Shown: piece by piece, positions 44,634-52,605 of the stretch
Numbering within the stretch: position 1 is the stretch's first letter
Layout: each line of letters opens with the position of its first letter
Source: JBNARI01 sp049718765
GTDB taxonomy: Bacteria; Bacillota; Sulfobacillia; DUMF01
NCBI GenBank assembly: GCA_049718765.1
Contig: JBNARI010000001.1
Span: 62,001 to 126,000, forward strand
DNA: 64,000 nucleotides
Reading direction: 5' to 3'
Made by a program: the position numbers and the translations under genes
Notes under the pieces: generated by a model
Told to the model about the DNA's origin: nothing
Databases searched by the model: none
What the model saw: the letters and a program-made list of their open reading frames with translations, nothing else

Positions 44634-45266
44634 TTAGCTGCTACTACGCGAATTATACCACCCAGATCCGTGGGAGCCTAAGCTACCCCTCCAAATGAAT
44701 ATGAACTGGGTGACCAGGTCGGGGTCGAACTGGATTCCGGCGAAGCGTTGCAGCTCTGCAAGGGCCTGTTCTGGGGGCATGGCCTTACGGTAGGGCCGAT
44801 CGTTGGTCATGGCGTCGAAAGCGTCCAGGATGCCTAGCAACCTGCATTCCACCGGTATTTGGTCCCCTACCAGGTGTAGGGGGTAACCCATGCCGTTCCA
44901 CCACTCGTGGTGCGTGAGGATGAGGTCGGCAATGGAGGAGAGTTCGGGCACTAGCAGCGCAATTTGTTGCCCAATCCTGCAATGTAACTCGATCCGGGCC
45001 CTTTCCCCTGGGTCCAGGGGACCTGGTTTCAAGAGGATCTCCGGGGGAATGCCGATCTTGCCAATGTCGTGGTAGCGTGCCAGCAGCTTGAGCCGGGGAA
45101 CGTTGAGCTGGGGGAGTTCCATCGCCTGGGCTACGTTCACGAGGAGCTTCTCGAGACGTTCCGAATGGCTCCTGGTCAAGGCGTCCTTGGCACCAAGCGC
45201 GTCCATGAGCGCCTGTGCCACAATCCTGCCAGCATCGTATTGGAGGGTAGTTTTGACTTTATGCAT
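44634..45266 (-). CDS. Short HD-GYP domain protein
   Basis: A 210-aa protein that is almost only an HD-GYP phosphodiesterase-like domain: SHSERLEKL, ARYHDIGKIGIPPEILLKPG, HHEWWNGMGYPL and LGILDAFDAMTNDRPYRKAM. The expected GYP motif is present as GYP in NGMGYPL. Such domains hydrolyse c-di-GMP or related nucleotides, but no sensor domain is attached. The ATG at 45266 is used; its ribosome site is weak, and in-frame sequence upstream lacks family character. Confidence 0.82.
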   Translation of the reverse strand: MHKVKTTLQYDAGRIVAQALMDALGAKDALTRSHSERLEKLLVNVAQAMELPQLNVPRLKLLARYHDIGKIGIPPEILLKPGPLDPGERARIELHCRIGQQIALLVPELSSIADLILTHHEWWNGMGYPLHLVGDQIPVECRLLGILDAFDAMTNDRPYRKAMPPEQALAELQRFAGIQFDPDLVTQFIFIWRGSLGSHGSGWYNSRSSS

Positions 45267-45327
45267 GATCGGTGGACGCCACTCCCAGTGTTGTATATCG
45301 AGCACCGGGATACAGTTGTTAAGTGGT

Positions 45328-45355
45328 GAAGGGGGCTTCTTCAACGGCCCCCTTC
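45328..45355. repeat. Perfect 9-bp hairpin at the end of the gamma-carbonic anhydrase-like gene
   Basis: GAAGGGGGC (45328-45336) pairs fully with GCCCCCTTC (45347-45355) around a 10-nt loop, spanning the stop codon of the minus-strand gene. No U-run follows on the minus strand, so it may limit rather than stop transcription into the HD-GYP and trpS genes, or stabilise the 3' end of the upstream mRNA. Confidence 0.6.
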
Positions 45356-45862
45356 TGCTGCAGGGAAATGCTTTCGTGCCAAGTTCAAGTAGTACTGGGC
45401 GTGGCGTGCCATCCCTTCTGCTTCTTGCGGGCTTATTTGGCGTACCACCTTGCCCGGGACGCCCATGACCATGCTCCTGGGAGGGATACGGGAACCAGGG
45501 GGCACAACTGCGCCTGCCGCGATGATGCACTCTTCGCCAATTTGGGCGTCGTCCAGCACCACGCTGCCCATGCCTATGAGGCACCTGTCAGCGATGCTGC
45601 AGGCGTGAACTATGGCGCCGTGGCCAATGGTGACGTAGTCGCCCACAACCACCGGGAACTCCTCGGTGGGGTGAAGCACCACGTTGTCCTGGATGTTGGT
45701 GCACTTTCCCACCTTGATGTAGTTCAAGTCCCCACGCAACACTGCCCCAGGCCAAACGCACACGTCTTCTGCCAGTTCCACGTCGCCAATGACCTCTGCG
45801 CAATCAAACACCATAGCCCTGGGGTGAATGCGGGGGTGTTTTCCCTGAAACGCCCGGACCAT
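45341..45862 (-). CDS. Gamma-carbonic anhydrase family protein
   Basis: A 173-aa left-handed beta-helix protein of the gamma-carbonic anhydrase/YrdA group. Hexapeptide repeats run through most of it (VWPGAVLRGDLNYIKVG, IQDNVVLHPT, VGDYVTIGHGAIVHAC, CLIGMGSVVLDDA), with zinc-ligand histidines in HPT, GHGAIVHAC. Many family members lack demonstrated carbonic anhydrase activity. It is 6 nt after the first M42 peptidase stop, in the same operon. Confidence 0.88.
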   Translation of the reverse strand: MVRAFQGKHPRIHPRAMVFDCAEVIGDVELAEDVCVWPGAVLRGDLNYIKVGKCTNIQDNVVLHPTEEFPVVVGDYVTIGHGAIVHACSIADRCLIGMGSVVLDDAQIGEECIIAAGAVVPPGSRIPPRSMVMGVPGKVVRQISPQEAEGMARHAQYYLNLARKHFPAAEGGR

Positions 45863-45868
45863 TTGACC

Positions 45869-46840
45869 TCAGACCCCCTTGAGAAAAGCTGCCAGCAGGT
45901 TCACACAGGCTTCCATGTCATCAAGGTGCACCGTTTCCGATGGGGAGTGCACGTACCGCACGGGGATGGACAAGGCACCCGTTGGGACGCCCCCGGCGGA
46001 GAGCTGAATTGCCCCAGCGTCTGTGCCTCCCCTTTCCAGCACCTCAAGCTGGTACGGAATTCCCTGCTTCTGGGCTAGCTCCTCGAGTTTTCGCCGCACA
46101 GTGAGGTTTGTGATCACGCTGTTGTCCTTCACCTTGATGGCTACGCCTTTCCCCAGGCGGAGACTTGTGCTCTTGGCGTTGGGGGTATCCCCCGCTGGGG
46201 CCACGTCCACTGCAATGCCCACATCAGGCTTGATTGTGAACGCAGCCGTTTGCGCGCCCCGCAGTCCAAGCTCCTCTTGCACCGTAAACACGAAGTACGC
46301 TTCCACTTGCGGGAAGCCCTCGCTGCACAGCCTTTGGAGCACTTCGATCAGGACGCAGCACCCTGAGCGGTCGTCCAGGGCCTTTGATGTGACAGTTTTG
46401 CCCTGGAACAATGTGGGGCCTACGGTACAGCAGCAGTCGCCCACTTTGTGAGGAACAGGAGAATCGATGAAAAGGTGCTCTGGTTGCAGCTCCTTGGGGT
46501 CCTTTACCTTCTCGCACCCCACCACTCCAGTGCTTCCGTCCAGGAACTGGACCCTTTGGCCGACCATTTGTACGGCCCGAACTCCCCCGATGTTGCCAAA
46601 CCTGAGGAAGCCATCCTTGTCGACGTGGGTCACGATGAACCCCACTTCGTCCAAATGGGCAGCCATCATGACCCTTGGGCCATTGCTGCCCTTTCTCACT
46701 ATGAGGTTGCCAAGGGCATCTGTGCGCACCTCGTCTGCCAGAGGCCCCACGATTCTAGCAATAGCATCACGCACCGGGTCTTCATGCCCCGAAGGACCAG
46801 GTAAGGGGCACAGTTGTTCCAGCAATTCTCTCAAGCCCAA
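45869..46840 (-). CDS. M42-family metallo-aminopeptidase, paralogue 1
   Basis: A 323-aa M42 (glutamyl aminopeptidase/TET-like) enzyme. Metal and catalytic residues are seen in AAHLDEVGF, KALDDRSG, VQEELGLRGAQ, VDVAPAGDTPN and YVHSPSETVH. The family forms large dodecameric shells that trim peptides. The TTG at 46840 (ribosome-site-like AAAGGGGG upstream) overlaps paralogue 2 by 10 nt. It is one of three adjacent M42 genes. Confidence 0.9.
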   Translation of the reverse strand: MGLRELLEQLCPLPGPSGHEDPVRDAIARIVGPLADEVRTDALGNLIVRKGSNGPRVMMAAHLDEVGFIVTHVDKDGFLRFGNIGGVRAVQMVGQRVQFLDGSTGVVGCEKVKDPKELQPEHLFIDSPVPHKVGDCCCTVGPTLFQGKTVTSKALDDRSGCCVLIEVLQRLCSEGFPQVEAYFVFTVQEELGLRGAQTAAFTIKPDVGIAVDVAPAGDTPNAKSTSLRLGKGVAIKVKDNSVITNLTVRRKLEELAQKQGIPYQLEVLERGGTDAGAIQLSAGGVPTGALSIPVRYVHSPSETVHLDDMEACVNLLAAFLKGV

Positions 46841-47853
46841 GGGGCCAACCCCCTTTCCACTTTCCTCAGGAAGCCATCAACCAGCATGAAGGCACGCTCA
46901 GCGTCCTGGAGGCTTGCCAGCGAGCAAGGGCTGTGCAAGTACCTGCAGGGCACCGACACGCTTGCGGTGGGCACTCCTCCTCTGCTCAGGTGGATTGCTC
47001 CAGCGTCGTTGGCGCCTGCTGTGGTCTCCCTGAGTTGGTACTGTATTCTCAGCTCTTCTGCGGTCTCCTGCAGGGAGTTGAGCATTGCCCTGTTTGGCAG
47101 AGATGCAGCGTCCATCACGCTGAGGGCAGGGCCAAATCCTAACCTCGTAACCCAAGCATGCTCGGGTATTTCTGGCAGGTCGGAACACAAGGTACCCTCC
47201 ACAACCACGGCCAGATGGGGGTTCACCCTGTACGCTGCAACTTTGGCTCCCCTGAGACCCACCTCTTCCTGCACTGTGAAGGCCACGTTTAGCTCGAGCC
47301 TGTATTCGCTCTCCAGTATTTTCAATAGAATGGCACAACCTAGCCTGTCGTCCAGGGCCTTGGACCTGACGATCCCATTCTCTTCGGCGTAGTCGGACAG
47401 GAACACCACTGGGTCGCCAGGACGAACCCACCTGGTCGCCTCCTCCCTGGAGGAAGCGCCAATATCTATGTAGAGCTGGTCTGCAGCAATTACGGACTGC
47501 CTTTCAGAAGGATCTTGCCTGTGGACAGGTTTGGAGCCAATGACCCCAGGCACCTTGTCCTCGCCAATGAGCACCGCCTTAGATAGCAGCACCCTGTCGT
47601 CTATGCCGCCCACCTTCTTGAAGTGGATCAATCCGTCTTTGTCTATGCCAGCCACCATGAGGCCAACCTCGTCCATGTGCGCTGCCAGGAGCACCCTGGT
47701 ACTACCAGTCCCCTTAGACGCAATCACGTTGCCCATAGCGTCCGTGATTATGGTCACGCCCAACTCCTTCAACCTGCTAAGGATGACTTTCCTTACCTCT
47801 GCCTCTCTTCCCGACACTCCCGCAGCTAGCGCCAGTTCCTTTACTCCCAACAC
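46831..47853 (-). CDS. M42-family metallo-aminopeptidase, paralogue 2
   Basis: A 340-aa M42 peptidase: AAHMDEVGLMVAG, KALDDRLG, VQEEVGLRGAKV, then VVVEGTLCSDLP where paralogues 1 and 3 have VDV, and YLHSPCSLAS. The Asp-to-Glu change at that metal position may be conservative but could change specificity or metal use. The GTG at 47853 has GGAGGG at 7 nt; the open frame from 47916 lies inside paralogue 3. Confidence 0.9.
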   Translation of the reverse strand: MLGVKELALAAGVSGREAEVRKVILSRLKELGVTIITDAMGNVIASKGTGSTRVLLAAHMDEVGLMVAGIDKDGLIHFKKVGGIDDRVLLSKAVLIGEDKVPGVIGSKPVHRQDPSERQSVIAADQLYIDIGASSREEATRWVRPGDPVVFLSDYAEENGIVRSKALDDRLGCAILLKILESEYRLELNVAFTVQEEVGLRGAKVAAYRVNPHLAVVVEGTLCSDLPEIPEHAWVTRLGFGPALSVMDAASLPNRAMLNSLQETAEELRIQYQLRETTAGANDAGAIHLSRGGVPTASVSVPCRYLHSPCSLASLQDAERAFMLVDGFLRKVERGLAPWA

Positions 47854-48893
47854 GTCAGACCCTCCATGAACGGTGCATCCATGCGGGTTATTGCCTCGGC
47901 AAGCAAAACTGCGCACCAGACCCCGTCCCTCAGGTCAAGGGTCTCGACGGAGGTGTGCATGTAGCGGAGCGGGATGCTCACCACTGCGGTGGCAACGCCT
48001 TCACCTGACACCTGCATGGCCCAAGCGTCCGTTCCGCTTCTGCCAGGGGCCACCTCGACTTGGTACTTCATGCCAAGGGAACCCGCAGCAGCGCAAAGCA
48101 GATCGACCAACTTGGGGTGAGCGTTGGCGCCAACCAGGATGGCTGGTCCTCCTCCAAGCTTGCAAGAGTCGTGCTCTGGCAGGCCTGGCATATCCCCGTG
48201 GGTGACGTCCACCGCAATTGCTACCCTGGGCTGGAGCCTGAAGCACGCCGTAGTTGCTCCTCTCAGCCCTTCTTCCTCTTGTACCGTGAGAATTGCAACT
48301 ACGTCAGGAGGGTGGCGTCGTTGGGACAGGAGCTCCATGGTGCGGCATACTGCGGCGGCTCCAGCGCGGTTGTCCAGGGCCTTGCCTGCCACCAAGTGTG
48401 ATTTGAGCCTCAGGAGCTTGCGCTTGAAACAGGCTACGTCTCCTACGCGAACCACTTCCTTTGCCTTTTCCCCAAGGCCCGTGTCTATGAAGAGATCGTC
48501 AATGGGTATTGACTTGCGGCGCTCTTCGTCCTTAACAAGGTGGGGCGGTTTCATGCCAATGATACCGTCCACTGTCCGTCTGCCGTACACAGTGACTTCC
48601 TGACCAACCAGCACCCTCTCGTCCATATCTCCCAAAAGTGCAAACCTCAAAAAGCCACGTTCGTCTACGTCTTTGATCACGAGGCCCACCTCGTCCATGT
48701 GGGCGGCAAGCACCACTGTGCCCACATGTTTTCCACCTGACCCGGTTCCTGGTAGCCTTGCCATCACATTGCCCATCTGGTCTGTCCAAACCTCAGGGCA
48801 GCGCTGTTCAAGCCACCTTTGGGCTGCCGAAGCCACTGGGAACTCGGCGCCCGAAGGACCTGGCAGCTCCGATAGTTCTGCCAGCAGAGTCAT
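47841..48893 (-). CDS. M42-family metallo-aminopeptidase, paralogue 3
   Basis: A 350-aa M42 peptidase: LPGPSGAEF, AAHMDEVGLVIKDVD, KALDNRAGAA, VQEEEGLRGATTA, VDVTHGDMPG and YMHTSVETLD. The ATG at 48893 is chosen because it overlaps the radical SAM stop by 4 nt and gives a family-like N-terminus; in-frame ATGs at 48911 and 48926 would add up to 11 residues. It overlaps paralogue 2 by 13 nt. The N of KALDNRAG replaces the usual second D of DDR. Confidence 0.9.
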   Translation of the reverse strand: MTLLAELSELPGPSGAEFPVASAAQRWLEQRCPEVWTDQMGNVMARLPGTGSGGKHVGTVVLAAHMDEVGLVIKDVDERGFLRFALLGDMDERVLVGQEVTVYGRRTVDGIIGMKPPHLVKDEERRKSIPIDDLFIDTGLGEKAKEVVRVGDVACFKRKLLRLKSHLVAGKALDNRAGAAAVCRTMELLSQRRHPPDVVAILTVQEEEGLRGATTACFRLQPRVAIAVDVTHGDMPGLPEHDSCKLGGGPAILVGANAHPKLVDLLCAAAGSLGMKYQVEVAPGRSGTDAWAMQVSGEGVATAVVSIPLRYMHTSVETLDLRDGVWCAVLLAEAITRMDAPFMEGLTCWE

Positions 48894-50224
48894 ATAAGGA
48901 TCGTCTCGCATCCCGTTTTCCGCCATAGCTCAGTGTATGACCTCCCGGTGATGTCCCTGCCCCTGGAGTCAAAGGCCTTGCTCGGCACAAGCAGCAAGCC
49001 CCGGGGGAAGCTGCGCCTGTCTTCCAACTCTTCCATGATATCACATACGGTGAGCAGTCCGGCACAACGTATTGAACCGCCAAAGAAGCGGTTTCTCACA
49101 GGCAGGACCTCCAGTTGCACTGGCGGGCTCCCTGCGATTCTAGCGCTTAGCTGTACCATTTGGGCAACGCAAAACTGCGCCAAAGTGGACGTGACCACAA
49201 CCACCCTGCAGTGGCGTTCCAGGTGCTGCGCCAGCGCAGCCAGGTTTTGGTAGGACACGTCATCGTACAGCACCAACCCGCTTTCCTCGTCCTGACGTTT
49301 GACAAGGGTGACTTCCAAGGTGTGGGACTCCCTGCGCAGCATGAGCACTGGGTTCCTTGACTGGACGCACAACTGGAAGGCGTGGTTCCTGCTGAGCACT
49401 GTTTGGCCGTCTACGGCAAGCACCACATCGCCTCGCTGGACGCCAGCGGCTTCGGCAGGGGAACCAGGTAGGGTGCCCTCTACCACCGCTTCGAGCGAGG
49501 GGAGGCAGGGAGGCTCTAACAACACTGCCCTTTTCCAGGTTCGCGAGGCACGGTCGCAAACCTCCCGCAACCTCTCGCGAGCTTCCACTGGGTCTGCTGG
49601 CTGGAGCTCTGCAGGGGTTAGCCTGGTGAAGCCTGGTTCCATGACCCGCACCGTGCGCGCGCCAAGTTCCAACAAACAGGCGATGGATTCCTCCACTTCA
49701 TCCCAGCCTGTGAGGTGGGGCATTGCTACCACGCTTCCGTCGAACTGCAGCTGGTGGGCGCGAAGCTGCTCCAGCGCCTCAATGGGGCCACGAGTGTTGT
49801 CACCAAGCAGCTGCTTCCTTGCAGCTTGACCCCGAAAATTCAGGGATATCACGAAGCTTATGCCGCCCATTTCCGAAAGGCGCTCCACCGTCGCTTTGCT
49901 GAGGAGCAACCCATTGGTGGTGATTTGGATTTTGCACTGGGGGAACTTCGTGCGCAACAAGGAAACCACCTCGATGAACTGGGGGTGGGTAGTGGGCTCG
50001 CCTTCGATTATCCTGGTTGCTGATTCGCCGATCACGATCTTGCCCCGGGGCGGCAGCCACTCCAGGGTTGCTTCGATTTCCCGGAGGGGTCTTGGGGGTA
50101 TCCTGAACACCTCTACCCCAGGGGGGTTAAACCTGTTGCTACAGAACTCGCAACTCAAGTTGCACGTGGATGTGAGGGGCAGGACCCCGGTTCTTTGGGC
50201 TTCGAATAGCGCCTGCCACAACAT
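48890..50224 (-). CDS. Radical SAM protein with internal PDZ and C-terminal DUF512-like domain
   Basis: A 444-aa protein. Residues about 15-225 form a radical SAM domain with the cluster motif CNLSCEFC (CxxxCxxC) and ITTNGLLLSK. About 245-315 is a PDZ domain (LPGSPAEAAGVQRGDVVLAVDG). The last 100 residues resemble DUF512, with VLPVRNRFFGGSIRCAGLLTVCDI. The well-known DUF512 proteins of Bacillota and cyanobacteria put PDZ first, so the order here is permuted. Function unknown; a role in modifying a protein or peptide is possible. The ATG at 50224 follows GGAGTGGTGAT. It heads an operon with three M42 peptidases, a gamma-CA-like protein, HD-GYP and trpS. Confidence 0.8.
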   Translation of the reverse strand: MLWQALFEAQRTGVLPLTSTCNLSCEFCSNRFNPPGVEVFRIPPRPLREIEATLEWLPPRGKIVIGESATRIIEGEPTTHPQFIEVVSLLRTKFPQCKIQITTNGLLLSKATVERLSEMGGISFVISLNFRGQAARKQLLGDNTRGPIEALEQLRAHQLQFDGSVVAMPHLTGWDEVEESIACLLELGARTVRVMEPGFTRLTPAELQPADPVEARERLREVCDRASRTWKRAVLLEPPCLPSLEAVVEGTLPGSPAEAAGVQRGDVVLAVDGQTVLSRNHAFQLCVQSRNPVLMLRRESHTLEVTLVKRQDEESGLVLYDDVSYQNLAALAQHLERHCRVVVVTSTLAQFCVAQMVQLSARIAGSPPVQLEVLPVRNRFFGGSIRCAGLLTVCDIMEELEDRRSFPRGLLLVPSKAFDSRGRDITGRSYTELWRKTGCETILI

Positions 50225-50265
50225 GGCTATCACCACTCCAGCGTTGCGGTTCCCAGGCCCATTCG

Positions 50266-50294
50266 ATCATAAGCCACTGTCCCCGGGCCTTCAA
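50266..50294 (-). promoter_or_regulatory. Promoter of the radical SAM/M42/trpS operon
   Basis: On the minus strand TTGAAG (50294-50289) and TATGAT (50271-50266) are 17 nt apart, four and five matches to the vegetative consensus. The start point would be near 50259, about 35 nt before the radical SAM start. Confidence 0.6.
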
Positions 50295-50302
50295 GTGTGG
50301 TT

Positions 50303-50327
50303 CAGCTTGCCCAAGCTGTGCTATACT
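50303..50327 (+). promoter_or_regulatory. guaB promoter (extended -10) with overlapping palindrome
   Basis: TGCTATACT (50319-50327) is an extended -10. Immediately upstream CAGCTTG-CC-CAAGCTG (50303-50318) is a perfect 7-bp-arm palindrome occupying the spacer and -35 area, where no good -35 box is seen. This looks like an operator or activator site for guaB; the regulator is not known. Confidence 0.5.
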
Positions 50328-50359
50328 ATCTCAAACGCACGTTTGTGGGGGAAAAAACC

Positions 50360-51823
50360 ATGTACCAAGAAAAGTTCGTCGGGCAAGCGCTTACGTTCGA
50401 CGACGTGTTGCTCGTGCCGGACTACTCTGAGGTGCTTCCGTCCCAGGTGGATGTGAGCACGTGGTTCACGCGGAACATCCGGCTTAACATACCCATCGTT
50501 AGCGCTGGAATGGACACTGTCACCGAGTCCCGGCTGGCGATTGCCATTGCCAGGGAGGGGGGGATCGGGGTCATCCATAAGAACATGAGCCCCGAAAGGC
50601 AGGCGGCTGAAGTGGACAAGGTGAAACGCTCGGAACACGGCGTGATCACCGACCCCATCTTCCTGAGACCTGACAACACGGTGAAGGAAGCCCTGGAACT
50701 CATGGCACGGTACCACATATCAGGGGTGCCGGTAGTGGAAAACGGAGGCAAACTAGTAGGCATCATAACTAACAGGGACATTAGGTTCGAGGAAGACCAC
50801 ACCAAGCAAGTCCAGTACGTGATGACCAAGGAAAACCTCATCACCGCGCCAGTCGGGACCACCCTCGAAGAAGCCAAGAAGATACTCGCACGTTACAAGA
50901 TCGAGAAGTTACCCCTTGTGGACGAGCATTTCAGGTTAAAGGGTTTGATCACCTTAAAGGACATAGAAAAGGCCAGGAAGTATCCTAACTCTGCCAAAGA
51001 CAAGCGCGGGCGACTTTTGGCGGCTGCTGCCATTGGCGTGGACAAGGGCTCCCTGCGCAGGGCAGAGCTGCTTGTGGCAGCAGGGGTGGACGCGCTGGTA
51101 CTTGACACCGCCCACGGCCACTCCAAAAACGTTATTGAAATGGCACGGGAGGTCAAGAAGCGTTTCCCACAGGTAGACCTTGTGGCGGGCAACGTAGCTA
51201 CCGCGGACGGAGCTAAAGCTTTAGCTGACGTGGGGGTGGATGCCGTCAAGGTGGGAGTGGGCCCGGGCTCCATATGCACCACCCGGGTAATAGCTGGTGT
51301 GGGCGTTCCCCAGATAACCGCGGTGATGATGGCTGCAGAGGCTGCTCGGGAGTATGGCATTCCCGTGATAGCTGACGGTGGCATACGCTATTCTGGGGAT
51401 ATCACCAAGGCGTTAGCGGCTGGGGCGTCGACCGTCATGATTGGCAGTTTGTTCGCTGGCACAGAAGAGAGCCCGGGTGAAACCGAGATTTACCAGGGCC
51501 GAAGCTTCAAGGTGTACAGGGGTATGGGTTCGGTTGGCGCCATGAAAGAGGGTTCCGCCGACAGGTACTTCCAAGAGGAAAGCAGCAAGCTGGTGCCAGA
51601 AGGGATCGAAGGCCGGGTGCCGTACAGGGGCCCCCTTTCTGAGACAGTGTTCCAGCTTGTGGGCGGCCTTCGTGCGGGCATGGGCTACTTGGGTGCAAGG
51701 AACATTCCCGAACTCCAAAGAAAGGCCAAGTTCATGGTTATCACTTCCGCTGGCCTTCAGGAAAGCCACCCTCATAGCGTGTACATCACCAAGGAAGCGC
51801 CCAACTACACTGTGCGGACCTGA
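50360..51823 (+). CDS. guaB: Inosine-5'-monophosphate dehydrogenase
   Basis: GuaB (487 aa) oxidises IMP to XMP, the committed step to GTP. Seen: ALTFDDVLLVPDYSEVLPSQ at the N-terminus, two CBS domains (about 95-210) inserted in the barrel, GPGSICTTRVIAGVGVPQ with the catalytic Cys, ADGGIRYSGDITKALAAGA, and the flap region YRGMGSVGAM. The ATG at 50360 follows GGGGGAAA; the longer open frame from 50297 runs through the promoter. Its stop overlaps the convergent activator gene by 19 nt. Confidence 0.97.
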   Translation: MYQEKFVGQALTFDDVLLVPDYSEVLPSQVDVSTWFTRNIRLNIPIVSAGMDTVTESRLAIAIAREGGIGVIHKNMSPERQAAEVDKVKRSEHGVITDPIFLRPDNTVKEALELMARYHISGVPVVENGGKLVGIITNRDIRFEEDHTKQVQYVMTKENLITAPVGTTLEEAKKILARYKIEKLPLVDEHFRLKGLITLKDIEKARKYPNSAKDKRGRLLAAAAIGVDKGSLRRAELLVAAGVDALVLDTAHGHSKNVIEMAREVKKRFPQVDLVAGNVATADGAKALADVGVDAVKVGVGPGSICTTRVIAGVGVPQITAVMMAAEAAREYGIPVIADGGIRYSGDITKALAAGASTVMIGSLFAGTEESPGETEIYQGRSFKVYRGMGSVGAMKEGSADRYFQEESSKLVPEGIEGRVPYRGPLSETVFQLVGGLRAGMGYLGARNIPELQRKAKFMVITSAGLQESHPHSVYITKEAPNYTVRT

Positions 51824-52605
51824 GCGCCCGCAGCTACCAATGCTGCACCGTACGCTCCGGCGAACTGCGCCAGCTCAGGCACGTGTACCTTTAACCCCAG
51901 GCGGGCGGAAATCGCCTGGGGTACGCCTTTTATTGAGGACACCCCGCCGGTCATTACGACGTCAGGCCTGACCGAGACTCTAGTTGCCAGCCCTTGGACC
52001 CGTTCAGCTACTGCCTGGAACAGCCCCCGCACTATGTTCAACAGGGGTGTGCCTGCAGCAATGAGGGATATCACTTCCGACTCGGCGAACACCGTGCAAG
52101 TACTGCTGATGGGAGCAGCAGGCCCTTGAAATGACACTTGGGCCAGTTGGTCCAGACCCATGCCAAGCGCTGTGGCCATAACCTGGAGGAACCTGCCTGT
52201 ACCTGCCGCGCATTTGTCGTTCATCACGAAGTCCTGAACCTGGCCGCCCTGGTCAACGCTTATCACCTTGATGTCCTGACCACCCACGTCTATCACCGTT
52301 TGCACAGAGGGGTGCAGCCACTTGGCTGCAAGCGCGTGGCACGTGATTTCGGTTACAACCCGGTCAACTCCTGGCAACCTGACCCTGCCGTATCCGGTGC
52401 CCCCAAGGCGCCATACGTCGGAGCGCTGTAGCCCTGCCTGGGACAGTGCCTGTTCCAGGGCTGTCTGAGCCGCAGCCACAGGATCTGCGCCTGTAGGAAC
52501 CACGGCCAGCCCCAATACCTTCGGAGTACAGGCATCTGGGAGAGCAACCACCACGGCCTTTGTGGCAACTGAACCTGCGTCAATGCCTGCGACAACCTTT
52601 GACAC
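51805..52605 (-). CDS. 2-hydroxyacyl-CoA dehydratase activator (BadF/BcrD/HgdC ATPase family)
   Basis: A 266-aa ASKHA-fold ATPase. Seen: GIDAGSVATKAVVV, GTGYGR, EITCHALAAKW, IDVGGQDIKVI, and the two 4Fe-4S cysteines in MNDKCAAGTGRF and CTVFAESEVISL. Activators of this type couple ATP hydrolysis to delivery of very low-potential electrons to a partner dehydratase or reductase. The GTG follows GGAGGTGC and overlaps the upstream component gene by 26 nt. The system is oxygen-sensitive, implying anaerobic life. Confidence 0.93.
   Translation of the reverse strand: MSKVVAGIDAGSVATKAVVVALPDACTPKVLGLAVVPTGADPVAAAQTALEQALSQAGLQRSDVWRLGGTGYGRVRLPGVDRVVTEITCHALAAKWLHPSVQTVIDVGGQDIKVISVDQGGQVQDFVMNDKCAAGTGRFLQVMATALGMGLDQLAQVSFQGPAAPISSTCTVFAESEVISLIAAGTPLLNIVRGLFQAVAERVQGLATRVSVRPDVVMTGGVSSIKGVPQAISARLGLKVHVPELAQFAGAYGAALVAAGAQVRTV

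Noticed and set aside
45328..45355. Intrinsic terminator after the gamma-carbonic anhydrase-like gene
   Set aside because: The stem is strong, but no run of U follows on the minus strand; listed only as a repeat.
50225..50359. Purine riboswitch ahead of guaB
   Set aside because: The promoter lies only about 30-40 nt before the ATG, leaving no room for an aptamer.
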